Origin: Candidatus Parcubacteria bacterium
GTDB taxonomy: Bacteria; Patescibacteriota; Minisyncoccia; Phycocordibacterales; JAACPR01
Assembly (NCBI GenBank): GCA_009995365.1
Contig: JAACPR010000006.1
Span: 1 to 39,777, forward strand
Direction of reading: 5' to 3'
Length of the DNA stretch: 39,777 nt
How positions within the stretch are numbered: position 1 is the first letter of the stretch; every line of letters starts with the position of its first letter. Positions 1 to 6,610 of the stretch are shown piece by piece. The position numbers and the translations under genes were made by a program. A model generated the notes under the pieces. It had not been told where the DNA came from. It ran no database searches and saw only the letters and a list, made by a program, of their open reading frames with translations.

Positions 1-730
<730 letters not shown>

Positions 731-1030
731 GGAAATCTAAAAACCACTATATGTTTCTACGAGGTAAATTCTTACAAAAGTAAAAATTTACCTATTTTTT
801 ATGTTTGTGAAAATACAATTTCCTGATTGTATTTTTCAATATTACCACCCAAATGACGTTTAAGACTCTTAAATAAATTTGGATGGTTTGTTTATGTCAA
901 AGTTCAATTTACGAAATTAAGATTTTAGGTTTTTAAAAACCGCTTATGGTTTAAAGCGGCCTCTTTGAAAACATCTAGCAGATGCTCTTAAACTGACCAC
1001 TTGAACCTAAATCTTTTTCTCATAAATGTA
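731..1030 (-). other. Structured leader of the 23S precursor
   Basis: About 300 nt lie between the promoter and mature 23S. Read on the minus strand they hold several stem-loops: CCATCCAAAT with ATTTGGGTGG, AAATACAAT with ATTGTATTT, and AGGTAAATT with AATTTACCT. A longer-range pairing joins AAGATTTAGG near the 5' end with CCTAAAATCTT. These look like rRNA processing stems and spacers. No tRNA or open reading frame of note is present. Confidence 0.6.
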
Positions 1031-1036
1031 GTGGCT

Positions 1037-1064
1037 ATTATACGCATGCAAATAAATAAGTCAA
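1037..1064 (-). promoter_or_regulatory. Promoter of the 23S transcription unit
   Basis: On the minus strand TTGACT (1059-1064) is followed after 16 bp by TATAAT (1037-1042), a near-consensus housekeeping promoter. Just upstream is an AAATTTTCTTTT stretch followed by CTAAAAA, which resembles a full UP element as found at rRNA promoters. Start of transcription should be near 1030. Confidence 0.8.
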
Positions 1065-1171
1065 TACTTTTTAGCAAAAGAAAATTTGATGAAAAGTGGA
1101 TAACAATTTTAAAAAAATTCATACCCTATTCACGCCCCACTAGCACCGCTTTAAACATCAATTACACAACC

Positions 1172-1203
1172 AAAAACCACCCCATAAATCAGAGGTGGTT
1201 TTT
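1172..1203. terminator. Bidirectional terminator after the channel-like gene
   Basis: AAAAACCACC (1172-1181) pairs with GGTGGTTTTT (1194-1203), giving a T-run on either strand. It closes the minus-strand gene ending at 1226, upstream of the rRNA promoter. Confidence 0.85.
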
Positions 1204-1225
1204 GCTTTTCTTCAAAAAACTTTAA

Positions 1226-1918
1226 CTAGTTTTTCTCAGTAATTTCTTTTTTGATTTTATCAACAGCTTCTGCTGCAGCGTCTTTACCACCGATACCAAA
1301 TGCGATACCTAGTGCAATAGCAAGAGCAGCAACAACACCTGTGAATAATGTTTGGATAAAGATAACTCCAATTCCAAGTTGAACAAGTGCAGCTAGTGCG
1401 GCAAAAATCCAAATTGACCATTTTGTAACTGAACCTAGAAAGTTTGCTGATTCTAGATTTGCAGCTTTAGCGCTGGCAACAACTGTTTTTCTAAGTGCTT
1501 CACCAATTAGTGCGGCAATAAATAGAATCAATACTGCGGCAATAACTTGTGGGATGTAATTAACAACAACACCTGATAGGAAGTCATTTACTTGTGTAAG
1601 TCCTAGAACATCAAAAGCTGTAATCAAGAAAACTACAATAGTAAACCATTTTACAAGTTCACCTAGGAATTTTCCTGAATTTAATTTAAAGCCTCCTTTT
1701 TCTATAACTTCACCAATTCCTGCTGAAGAAAGTGCGCTATCTAATTTAAGTGATTTAATTACTTGTTCAATCACTTTTGAAAGTGCTGCACCAATTATCC
1801 ATCCAAGTAGGACGATAATAACAGCAATTATTATATTTGGAAGTACTCCGATTACACCATTCAAAACATTTGTGAATGATGATTCTAGAACTACTGTCCA
1901 CATTTCTAATGTATTCAT
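1226..1918 (-). CDS. Small multi-pass membrane protein, mechanosensitive-channel-like (conserved TM helix family)
   Basis: A 230-aa protein with about five hydrophobic helices. The first is at about residues 20-50 (PNIIIAVIIVLLGWIIGAAL) and the last at 185-210. It ends in the FGIGGKDAAAEAVDK signature typical of the conserved-TM-helix group related to MscS channels. It lacks the large cytoplasmic beta domain of true MscS. Its likely role is in membrane tension or osmotic response; the channel function is inferred. The start ATG follows a leader with two hairpins (1960-1996) and a -10 box at 2003-2008. A terminator follows at 1172-1203, so it is probably monocistronic. Confidence 0.75.
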   Translation of the reverse strand: MNTLEMWTVVLESSFTNVLNGVIGVLPNIIIAVIIVLLGWIIGAALSKVIEQVIKSLKLDSALSSAGIGEVIEKGGFKLNSGKFLGELVKWFTIVVFLITAFDVLGLTQVNDFLSGVVVNYIPQVIAAVLILFIAALIGEALRKTVVASAKAANLESANFLGSVTKWSIWIFAALAALVQLGIGVIFIQTLFTGVVAALAIALGIAFGIGGKDAAAEAVDKIKKEITEKN

Positions 1919-1959
1919 AAATTCTGTTAAGTTTAATTATTAATTTTTAAATATTAAGT

Positions 1960-2008
1960 GCGGTTTCGACCGCCACGTGACGACTCGATAAGTCGTACTT
2001 TTATTATA
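1960..2008 (-). promoter_or_regulatory. Putative promoter and hairpin leader of the channel-like gene
   Basis: On the minus strand TATAAT (2003-2008) lies inside the 3' end of the upstream regulator gene; the best -35 is a weak TTGGAT 15 bp upstream. Two hairpins follow directly: ACGACT/AGTCGT (1980-1996) and GCGGT/ACCGC with a loop read as CGAA on this strand (1960-1973). The first begins where transcription should start, so the mRNA would carry a 5' stem-loop. Confidence 0.4.
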
Positions 2009-2012
2009 ACAT

Positions 2013-2630
2013 CTATAACTCAAATCCAAGTCTATCTATCACCACCTGGTGAGGATAATCGAAAACATCGCGAACTAGTCTGTCGTGTATTCCTAATCGA
2101 TATTTGAAATCCTGCGACCCTAAAATGGCGTATCGAAGCTCTTTCCCTACCTCTGATTCGAGCGTTGAAATCAAATTTTTGAGACTGCGGTCTTTCACAT
2201 CATCCGCTACAATCAGCATATCAATTCTGCTATCGTCGTTTTGAATGAAAATTCCAGAAACAGCGAACAGCTTTAATTTACCAATTCTCTGCATCCTCTT
2301 TCCCACATCGGCATGCTTGAAAGGTTCAGTATTAATAAGCAAACTTTTCAAGTGATTCAAATAAACAAAATTTTTATTCAAAACATAACCATTCACTCTT
2401 TTCTTTTTTATCCCAGTTTTTAACTTTATCTCTTTAAAAAAACTGCGCTTGCGAATTAAACCGACATTATCCAAATTACTAAGTTCTTTTTTAGTTTGTT
2501 GTTTGGTAAGTTTTGTCTTTTTAGATATTTCTGGCAGATCGAGATCCTCATCAGGATTGAATAGGAAAAGTTTCATTATTTTGACTCGAGCCATGCTCCC
2601 AAACAGCTTTTCAAGTATTTGCATTGACAT
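2013..2630 (-). CDS. Winged-helix regulator with nucleotidyltransferase-like C-terminal domain
   Basis: 205 aa. The N-terminal 75 residues form a winged helix: ARVKIMKLFLFNPDEDLDL is the entry helix, TKQQTKKELSNLDNVGLIRK the recognition part, and a lysine-rich wing follows. The second half (about residues 110-190) has GKLKLFAVSGIF and SRIDMLIVADDV, resembling the core strands of a minimal nucleotidyltransferase fold. I think this pairing recurs in Parcubacteria. The catalytic GS and DxD residues of an active enzyme are not complete, so a sensing or DNA-binding role is more likely. It lies 12 nt after a 28-aa membrane microprotein that probably shares its mRNA. Confidence 0.6.
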   Translation of the reverse strand: MSMQILEKLFGSMARVKIMKLFLFNPDEDLDLPEISKKTKLTKQQTKKELSNLDNVGLIRKRSFFKEIKLKTGIKKKRVNGYVLNKNFVYLNHLKSLLINTEPFKHADVGKRMQRIGKLKLFAVSGIFIQNDDSRIDMLIVADDVKDRSLKNLISTLESEVGKELRYAILGSQDFKYRLGIHDRLVRDVFDYPHQVVIDRLGFEL

Positions 2631-2642
2631 ATCTTTCTTTGA

Positions 2643-2729
2643 TTACTGATTTAAATAAATTAACAAGAGACTAGTTGCTAAAATTGAAACAAAAACTAAT
2701 ATGAATGTTAACGATGTCTTGTTTAGCAT
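2643..2729 (-). CDS. 28-aa single-pass membrane microprotein
   Basis: A short frame (ATG at 2729, TAA at 2643) encodes Met-Leu-Asn-Lys, then a run of about 20 hydrophobic residues, ending Tyr-Leu-Asn-Gln. It has a good ribosome site (AAAGGGAATT before ATG) and a TATAAT -10 box at 2750-2755 on the same strand. It lies just upstream of the winged-helix regulator and may be co-transcribed. The sense of reading and the ribosome site support a real gene, but the length makes chance possible. No homologue is known to me. Confidence 0.45.
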   Translation of the reverse strand: MLNKTSLTFILVFVSILATSLLLIYLNQ

Positions 2730-2799
2730 AATTCCCTTTTAATAAAATTATTATAGCAAAAAATGGATGAAATTTATATAGATTCTTGATTCTGATTCT

Positions 2800-4149
2800 T
2801 TATTTCATATAAAGTTCATAAATATTTATTATTTCTTCAAAATCATTTCTACGATCTGAATTTACATACTCAGATATTTCGTTTAAATCAAGCGTCTTTT
2901 CTTCTGTTTCAATATTTATTTGTTTATATTTTTTTCGATTTGGATAGTAAAATTTTATTTCACCCTTTTTATAAGGAAAGTTTGTTACTTCACCAGTCAA
3001 AACCAAAGTCTTTTCAGAGTCCAAAATAGTGTCTTCGGCAATTTTAAAAACAATCTTTTCATCAGTATCTACCTCAAAAGGTTCAAAGACAAGCGTAAAC
3101 CTACCAATATTGATTTCTTGTTTTAAAGTGTTTTTCAACAGAACATCCACAGTTTTTCCACTTTTTGAATAATCCAAGTTTATTTCGGGATTCGAGACGA
3201 AGACCTTGGTTCTGGCAGTTGAATCGCTTTGACCTTTTACAGCTTTTAGAACGACATTATAGACACCGGCTGAATTGTAGGAATAACTGATTTCATCCCC
3301 TCTCAATTGCTTGCCATCACCCATAGACCATAGCGCCTTTATACCACTTCCTTTTGATTGGTTGTGCTCAAGATGGAAATCAATTTCGGAATTAACCAAA
3401 GCGTAGCGATTGCGACCAGCAGAAACCTTTAGGTCGACTTTTGGTTTGTAGTTTGAGAGGTCGCTTATTCCGGAATGAGTCGATTTTGTGCCAGATGAAG
3501 TTCCAGAACCAGCGGAAGAACCACCACCCGAATCAGCGCCAGAGCCATCATCAGAATCACCTTGGTCACTTTGGTCGTCTGCCGAGGTTGCATTCTCTAG
3601 GAAGGGTGTTGGCTGGGCGGGGATCCAATCAGATGCGGAACTGGTAGTAAGTCCGCCATCACTAGAACTAGAGAGGTTGGTATTTTGCAGTGAACTACCT
3701 GTTCCGTCAGCTCCCCACTCTGGATCATATGTGACCGTGTAGATAATCTCTCCGTCAGGATTCACAATTGAAAGCTCTTCGCCTGTGTTTTTGAGTGAGA
3801 AAACCGAGTCTATCAATAATTCGTTCTCAGAGTAATCCTCCAAAAATTTGGTGGAATTGTCAGCAATAATGGCATATTTTTGTGGCTCTAATAATAACCC
3901 AGTGTCGTCTGGATTATGTGGCGACAATCTGTGGGCGACATCGTTTTCTAAAAATCTATAATTTATTAGGTCGATCGATTCGTCGCCTGTATTATAGACC
4001 TCGATCCATTCCCTACCAGAGTCAGCACCCTCGGGGTTATACATTATTTCGGTGATTATAATTTCGGCATGAAGTGTAAGGGGAAATATACAGAAAAGGT
4101 AGAAAAATACGGATAAAAATATTAATTTGGTATTTGAAATTATTGGCAT
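2800..4149 (-). CDS. Secreted lamin-tail (LTD) and PKD domain protein
   Basis: 449 aa. A signal peptide (residues 1-28, hydrophobic LIFLSVFFYLFCIFPLTLHA) precedes an LTD domain (about 29-165) with the typical IIITEIMYNP and REWIEVYNTGD motifs. A low-complexity Asp/Ser/Gly linker (about 190-230) follows, then a PKD domain (about 240-320: WSMGDGKQ and AGVYNVVLKAV). A C-terminal part resembles a second, divergent LTD fold (about 330-410). Such proteins are exported, and in Patescibacteria they often sit with DNA uptake or cell-surface functions. No catalytic residues are visible, so an adhesive or structural role is inferred. Its upstream region carries the plus-strand promoter of the first array RNA. 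Confidence 0.75.
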   Translation of the reverse strand: MPIISNTKLIFLSVFFYLFCIFPLTLHAEIIITEIMYNPEGADSGREWIEVYNTGDESIDLINYRFLENDVAHRLSPHNPDDTGLLLEPQKYAIIADNSTKFLEDYSENELLIDSVFSLKNTGEELSIVNPDGEIIYTVTYDPEWGADGTGSSLQNTNLSSSSDGGLTTSSASDWIPAQPTPFLENATSADDQSDQGDSDDGSGADSGGGSSAGSGTSSGTKSTHSGISDLSNYKPKVDLKVSAGRNRYALVNSEIDFHLEHNQSKGSGIKALWSMGDGKQLRGDEISYSYNSAGVYNVVLKAVKGQSDSTARTKVFVSNPEINLDYSKSGKTVDVLLKNTLKQEINIGRFTLVFEPFEVDTDEKIVFKIAEDTILDSEKTLVLTGEVTNFPYKKGEIKFYYPNRKKYKQINIETEEKTLDLNEISEYVNSDRRNDFEEIINIYELYMK

Positions 4150-4172
4150 GAATCAAAGGTAGCACATGAACA

Positions 4173-4246
4173 CTAAAATAGTTTTAAAGAAAAGTTAAAA
4201 TCCGTCTAAAGACAAGTTTTGACAAGAGAGGTAGGTTTGTTAGTAT
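4173..4246. promoter_or_regulatory. Array promoter block A (phased AT heptamers plus plus-strand promoter)
   Basis: Heptamers CTAAAAT (4173), TTAAAGA (4184), TTAAAAT (4195) and CTAAAGA (4206) start exactly 11 bp apart. Six bp after the last one is TTGACA (4219-4224), a 16-bp spacer and TAGTAT (4241-4246). The block drives RNA A rightwards and overlaps the upstream region of the LTD gene. Confidence 0.7.
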
Positions 4247-4252
4247 GTAATC

Positions 4253-4311
4253 ATAAATGGCAATTGAGCCGACCGAGGAACCACCTAGAAATAGGTGGTT
4301 CCGTTTTATTT
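4253..4311 (+). ncRNA. Putative array small RNA A
   Basis: A transcript from promoter block A would be about 59 nt. It starts near 4253, contains a small possible hairpin (GGC and GCC near 4260-4270) and ends in a perfect 11-bp stem closed by a GAAA loop (4277-4302) followed by GTTTTATTT. The terminator works only on the plus strand. It ends at the stop codon of the convergent toxin gene (4306). A possible 18-codon frame (ATG at 4257) has no ribosome site, so I treat it as RNA. Proposed partner of the toxin at 4306-4698. Confidence 0.5.
4277..4311 (+). terminator. Terminator of small RNA A
   Basis: Perfect 11-bp stem 4277-4287 / 4292-4302 with a GAAA tetraloop and a following T-rich tract. 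Confidence 0.85.
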
Positions 4312-4698
4312 AATCAAATCTATTACCCTCTCTTTAATTTGGTTAAAATCATTAAAATATAACTTACTAATAAATCTCCTCAATCTCTTAACACTCATTA
4401 ACTTAATTTGAGACAAAATAACAAAATTTTCAAGTCCGTTAATTTTTATCTTGTGATAGAATTTTTCGTCACCACTTTTGGAACTTATAGGTAGTGTTAA
4501 ACAAATTCTATTATTAAAATTCTTTAAAATTAAAACGGGTCTTTCATACCTATTTTTCTTGCCGTTTTCCTCATCACCTATATTTAACCCAACGGATGCC
4601 CACCAAACCTGTCTTTCTTTTATTTCCAAAAAATTGATTTTATTATCAATCTTTTTCTTCATCTTATTCCACTCATCAAAGTCTTTGCGCACCACCAT
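4306..4698 (-). CDS. PemK/MazF-family toxin-like endoribonuclease, copy 1
   Basis: 130 aa. After an N-terminal helix beginning DFDEWNKMKKKID comes the PemK/MazF SH3-like barrel: RQVWWASVGLNIGDEENGK, then YERPVLILKNF (the strand with the conserved Arg-Pro), LTLPISS, and VILSQIKLMSVKRL near residue 105. Members of this family cleave mRNA. No MazE-, PemI- or AbrB-like protein antitoxin gene is beside it. The first codon is ATG here, but the homologous position is TTG or CTG in the other copies while the next GTG is shared, so the true start may be GTG at 4695 or 4692. TTATCA (4724-4729, minus) is a likely -10, with TTGAGA 17 bp upstream. Confidence 0.8.
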   Translation of the reverse strand: MVVRKDFDEWNKMKKKIDNKINFLEIKERQVWWASVGLNIGDEENGKKNRYERPVLILKNFNNRICLTLPISSKSGDEKFYHKIKINGLENFVILSQIKLMSVKRLRRFISKLYFNDFNQIKERVIDLIK

Positions 4699-4788
4699 AC
4701 CCTATCAAACACACCTAAAATCCTGATAAAGAAAGGTTGAAATCCGTCTCAAGACAAGTTTTGACAAGAAAAATGAATTTGATAATAT
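4699..4788. promoter_or_regulatory. Array promoter block B (divergent promoters)
   Basis: Heptamers CTAAAAT (4715), ATAAAGA (4726), TTGAAAT (4737) and CTCAAGA (4748) are spaced 11 bp apart. TTGACA (4761-4766), 16 bp and TAATAT (4783-4788) follow, directed rightwards. On the minus strand the same block gives TTGAGA (4747-4752), 17 bp and TTATCA (4724-4729) for toxin copy 1. The 5' leader of the toxin (minus ATTTTAGGTG then TTTGATAGGG) is conserved in all copies. Confidence 0.7.
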
Positions 4789-4794
4789 AGAAGA

Positions 4795-4876
4795 TACAAG
4801 TGCCGTAGGCCCGCCTTCGAAAGAAGGCTAAAAGAAATACAAAAAGCGATTAAAACAAATCTTTAATCGCTTTTTT
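4795..4876 (+). ncRNA. Putative array small RNA B
   Basis: About 82 nt from the TSS expected near 4795. It has TACAAGTGCC, a short GCC-GTA-GGC hairpin, then GCCTTC-GAAA-GAAGGC (4813-4828), a linker, and a terminator at 4841-4876. The order (TACAA, GCC/GGC hairpin, GAAA-loop hairpin, terminator overlapping the toxin stop codon) recurs in RNA E and in looser form in A and C. It converges on toxin copy 2. Confidence 0.5.
4841..4876. terminator. Bidirectional terminator spanning the stop codon of toxin copy 2
   Basis: AAAAAGCGATTAAA (4841-4854) pairs with TTTAATCGCTTTTTT (4862-4876). The toxin stop codon (4850-4852) lies inside the left arm, so both convergent transcripts use one palindrome. Confidence 0.85.
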
Positions 4877-5242
4877 AATTTCTTGAAATAAATCCTCGGC
4901 TAATACACAAATTAGTTGAGATAATCTTTTAGTATCTACGACCTTCATTTGAGATATAATTGCTTTTGCCTGTTTACCGCCAATTAGCCCAACATCAAAT
5001 CTATATTTATGCTCTTGTTGTGAAGTGGTGAGTGGTATTGCAAAGAAAGTCATTAGACTCAACCCTTTAATAACTATAACGGGTCTTTTAAAATTAATAT
5101 AATCACCATGTTGCTCGTTACCTATATTCAGCCCTATATTACACCACCATACTTCCCCTTCATGATAAAAACGACCTTTTGATTTTCTATCAATCTTTTT
5201 CTTCATCTTATTCCACTCATCAAAATTTTTGCGCACCACCAA
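4850..5242 (-). CDS. PemK/MazF-family toxin-like endoribonuclease, copy 2
   Basis: 130 aa with the same layout as copy 1: NFDEWNKMKKKID helix, GEVWWCNIGLNIGNEQHG, FKRPVIVIKGL, FAIPLTTSQQ, and AIISQMKVVDTKRL. The first codon is TTG; GTG at 5239 or 5236 is equally possible, and the latter has TAGGGT about 7 nt upstream. The block upstream is 22 bp shorter than in the other copies, which removes the -35 of its own promoter while the opposite RNA promoter keeps full spacing. Expression of this copy may therefore be weaker. No protein antitoxin is adjacent. Confidence 0.8.
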   Translation of the reverse strand: MVVRKNFDEWNKMKKKIDRKSKGRFYHEGEVWWCNIGLNIGNEQHGDYINFKRPVIVIKGLSLMTFFAIPLTTSQQEHKYRFDVGLIGGKQAKAIISQMKVVDTKRLSQLICVLAEDLFQEIKKAIKDLF

Positions 5243-5310
5243 ACCCTACCAAAACCACCTAAAATCCTGATAAAGAAAAGTTTTGACAAGAGAGGCAGGT
5301 TTGTTATCAT
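5243..5310. promoter_or_regulatory. Array promoter block C (short form)
   Basis: Only two of the four heptamers remain: CTAAAAT (5259) and ATAAAGA (5270). Compared with block B, 22 bp (two 11-bp units) are missing. TTGACA (5283-5288) still lies 6 bp after the last heptamer, followed by 16 bp and TATCAT (5305-5310). On the minus strand TTATCA is kept but the -35 of toxin copy 2 is lost. Confidence 0.7.
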
Positions 5311-5316
5311 TATGAA

Positions 5317-5397
5317 TACAAACGGCTTCGGCAAGACCTTGCGAAAGCAAGGGTAACAAATAGAAAAAATTCAAGGGAGTAATTCCTTGAATTTTTT
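5317..5397 (+). ncRNA. Putative array small RNA C
   Basis: About 81 nt. It contains ATACAAACGGC, TTCGGC, then CCTTGC-GAAA-GCAAGG (5337-5352), a short A-rich linker and a terminator at 5364-5397. It converges on toxin copy 3, whose stop codon lies in the terminator. Confidence 0.5.
5364..5397. terminator. Bidirectional terminator spanning the stop codon of toxin copy 3
   Basis: AAAAAATTCAAGG (5364-5376) pairs with CCTTGAATTTTTT (5385-5397). The toxin stop (5371-5373) is inside the left arm. Confidence 0.85.
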
Positions 5398-5769
5398 ATT
5401 TAAATCTTCAAAATCTAACGATTCAATATAATCAATTTTATTTAATAACCTCTTTGAATCCAGTAACCGAATCTGAGAAAGTATCGCTGTGCTTTTTTGA
5501 TCATCAAATACCGATTGGAAGGTGTGATAAAATGGCAATGTTTTTATTGTTCTCGTTAGGGGAATAGCCCAAAATATGGATTTATTAAACTTTTTAAAAA
5601 TCAAAACTGGTCTTATAAAATTAGCCCCGACACCATCTTGTTCACTAGAGATATTCAACCCTAAATTACAATTCCAAATTTCTCTCTCATAAAAAATTGG
5701 TTTATTTTCAGATAAATTTATCTGCTTATTCATCTTATTCCACTCATCAAAGTCTTTGCGCACCACCAA
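5371..5769 (-). CDS. PemK/MazF-family toxin-like endoribonuclease, copy 3
   Basis: 132 aa. It has the DFDEWNKMNKQI helix, REIWNCNLGLNISSEQDG, FIRPVLIFKKF, WAIPLTRT, and AILSQIRLLDSKRL, as in its neighbours, but the sequence between motifs has diverged widely. That divergence points to old duplications or separate acquisitions, not recent copying. Start codon TTG at 5769, or the following GTG codons. The minus-strand promoter is the clearest of the set: TTTAGT, 17 bp, then a TTATAAT box. No protein antitoxin is visible. Confidence 0.8.
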   Translation of the reverse strand: MVVRKDFDEWNKMNKQINLSENKPIFYEREIWNCNLGLNISSEQDGVGANFIRPVLIFKKFNKSIFWAIPLTRTIKTLPFYHTFQSVFDDQKSTAILSQIRLLDSKRLLNKIDYIESLDFEDLNKKFKELLP

Positions 5770-5859
5770 ACCCTAACAAACTCACCTAAAATCATTATAA
5801 AGAAAGATTAAAATCGAACTAAAAACCAATTTTGACATTAAAAATGAATTTGATACTAT
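5770..5859. promoter_or_regulatory. Array promoter block D (divergent promoters)
   Basis: Heptamers CTAAAAT (5786), ATAAAGA (5797), TTAAAAT (5808) and CTAAAAA (5819) lie 11 bp apart. TTGACA (5832-5837), 16 bp and TACTAT (5854-5859) follow on the plus strand. The minus-strand promoter of toxin copy 3 is embedded in the first two units. Confidence 0.7.
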
Positions 5860-5865
5860 AAAAAC

Positions 5866-5918
5866 ATCACGACGAAAAGGTTTTGTAGGGGTTCCGTCCC
5901 TTACAAAGCCTTTTTATT
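5866..5918 (+). ncRNA. Putative array small RNA D
   Basis: About 53 nt, the shortest of the five. It consists of a short A-rich start and one long terminator hairpin (5875-5914). It lacks the separate GAAA-loop hairpin of the others. Its partner gene is the NYN nuclease and not a PemK-like toxin, which may explain the different structure. Confidence 0.45.
5875..5918 (+). terminator. Terminator of small RNA D
   Basis: AAAAGGTTTTGTAGGGG pairs with CCCTTACAAAGCCTTTT with one wobble and one mismatch, followed by TATTTTATTT. It lies directly before the stop codon (5919) of the NYN gene. Confidence 0.8.
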
Positions 5919-6416
5919 TTATTTAAGCTCTAACTTGTTTCTTTTTCTATTTAAAAATTCAAAAATGTTTTTATCAGGGCGACTAAGCCTCTTCAGCAAA
6001 GCTGAATATTTCTTTTCATCTGGCACCAAAACAATCTCTAATTTATTTTCATTTAGCAAATATTCAACTAAACAATAAAAATCGCCATCACCAGAGACAA
6101 CGATTGCTTTATCAAAATTCTTATACTGTATCATTGTGTGCAAAATTAATTCTGCGTCAACATTTCCTTTTATTTTTCCACCTTTCAATTCAAGAGTTGG
6201 TTTAAAGATACAAATGTAGCCCATGTTTTGAAGTTTTGTATATAATGTTTCATTTCCAGGTATATAACCTATAAATATATAGGCTTTTGTAGTAGAATAT
6301 TTTTCTTTTAAATATTTATAAAATTTTTTAAAGTCCAATTCCCAACCGAGATCTCTAATCCCAAGATTTAAATTCTGACTGTCTATAAAAGCAAAGTTAT
6401 TAACTAATTTTTTCAT
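5919..6416 (-). CDS. NYN-domain (PIN-like) ribonuclease
   Basis: 165 aa, a complete NYN domain of the LabA/DUF88 type. The acidic residues expected for metal binding are present: FIDSQNLN near residue 11, KGNVDAELILH near 84-94 and VVSGDGDF near 106-113. Such domains are usually single-strand RNA nucleases. It sits as the fourth unit in the PemK-like array and has the same upstream block: its leader matches the toxins up to TTTTGGTAGG and then diverges into unrelated sequence. This suggests the shared promoter and RNA unit has been joined to a different effector. A second, non-PemK RNase effector is the natural reading, but that role is inferred. Confidence 0.8.
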   Translation of the reverse strand: MKKLVNNFAFIDSQNLNLGIRDLGWELDFKKFYKYLKEKYSTTKAYIFIGYIPGNETLYTKLQNMGYICIFKPTLELKGGKIKGNVDAELILHTMIQYKNFDKAIVVSGDGDFYCLVEYLLNENKLEIVLVPDEKKYSALLKRLSRPDKNIFEFLNRKRNKLELK

Positions 6417-6440
6417 CGATTAACATATTAATAAAATTTA

Positions 6441-6529
6441 TCCTACCAAAACCACCTAAAATCCTGATAAAAAAAGATTAAAATCCGGCTCAAGACGAAT
6501 TTTGACAAAAAAGCTGAGTTTGATATTAT
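6441..6529. promoter_or_regulatory. Array promoter block E (divergent promoters)
   Basis: Heptamers CTAAAAT (6456), ATAAAAA (6467), TTAAAAT (6478) and CTCAAGA (6489) lie 11 bp apart. TTGACA (6502-6507), 16 bp and TATTAT (6524-6529) follow. The minus strand has TTGAGC, 17 bp and TTATCA for the NYN gene, so an unrelated gene uses the toxin promoter. Confidence 0.7.
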
Positions 6530-6535
6530 GGAGGG

Positions 6536-6610
6536 TACAAATGCCTTCGGGCCCGCCCTCGAAAGAGGGAAAACAAAAAGCTACCAGAACATGTTTCTGA
6601 TAGTTTTTTT
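6536..6610 (+). ncRNA. Putative array small RNA E
   Basis: About 72-75 nt. TACAAATGCC, then GCC-TTCG-GGC (6543-6552), CCCTC-GAAA-GAGGG (6556-6569), an A-rich linker and a terminator. It is nearly the same plan as RNA B with different stem sequences, so base pairs are kept while bases change. A 19-codon frame with a ribosome-like GGAGGG (ATG at 6541) also exists here but not in the other RNAs. It converges on toxin copy 4. Confidence 0.5.
6575..6610. terminator. Bidirectional terminator spanning the stop codon of toxin copy 4
   Basis: AAAAGCTACCAGAA pairs with TTCTGATAGTTTTT (one wobble, one mismatch), ending in seven Ts. The toxin stop (6581-6583) lies inside the left arm. Confidence 0.75.

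Noticed and set aside
4257-6610. Small peptides encoded by the array RNAs (for example ATG at 4257 and 6541)
   Set aside because: Only RNA E has a ribosome-like site. RNAs B, C and D lack an equivalent frame, and the peptides share no sequence. RNA structure is the conserved part.
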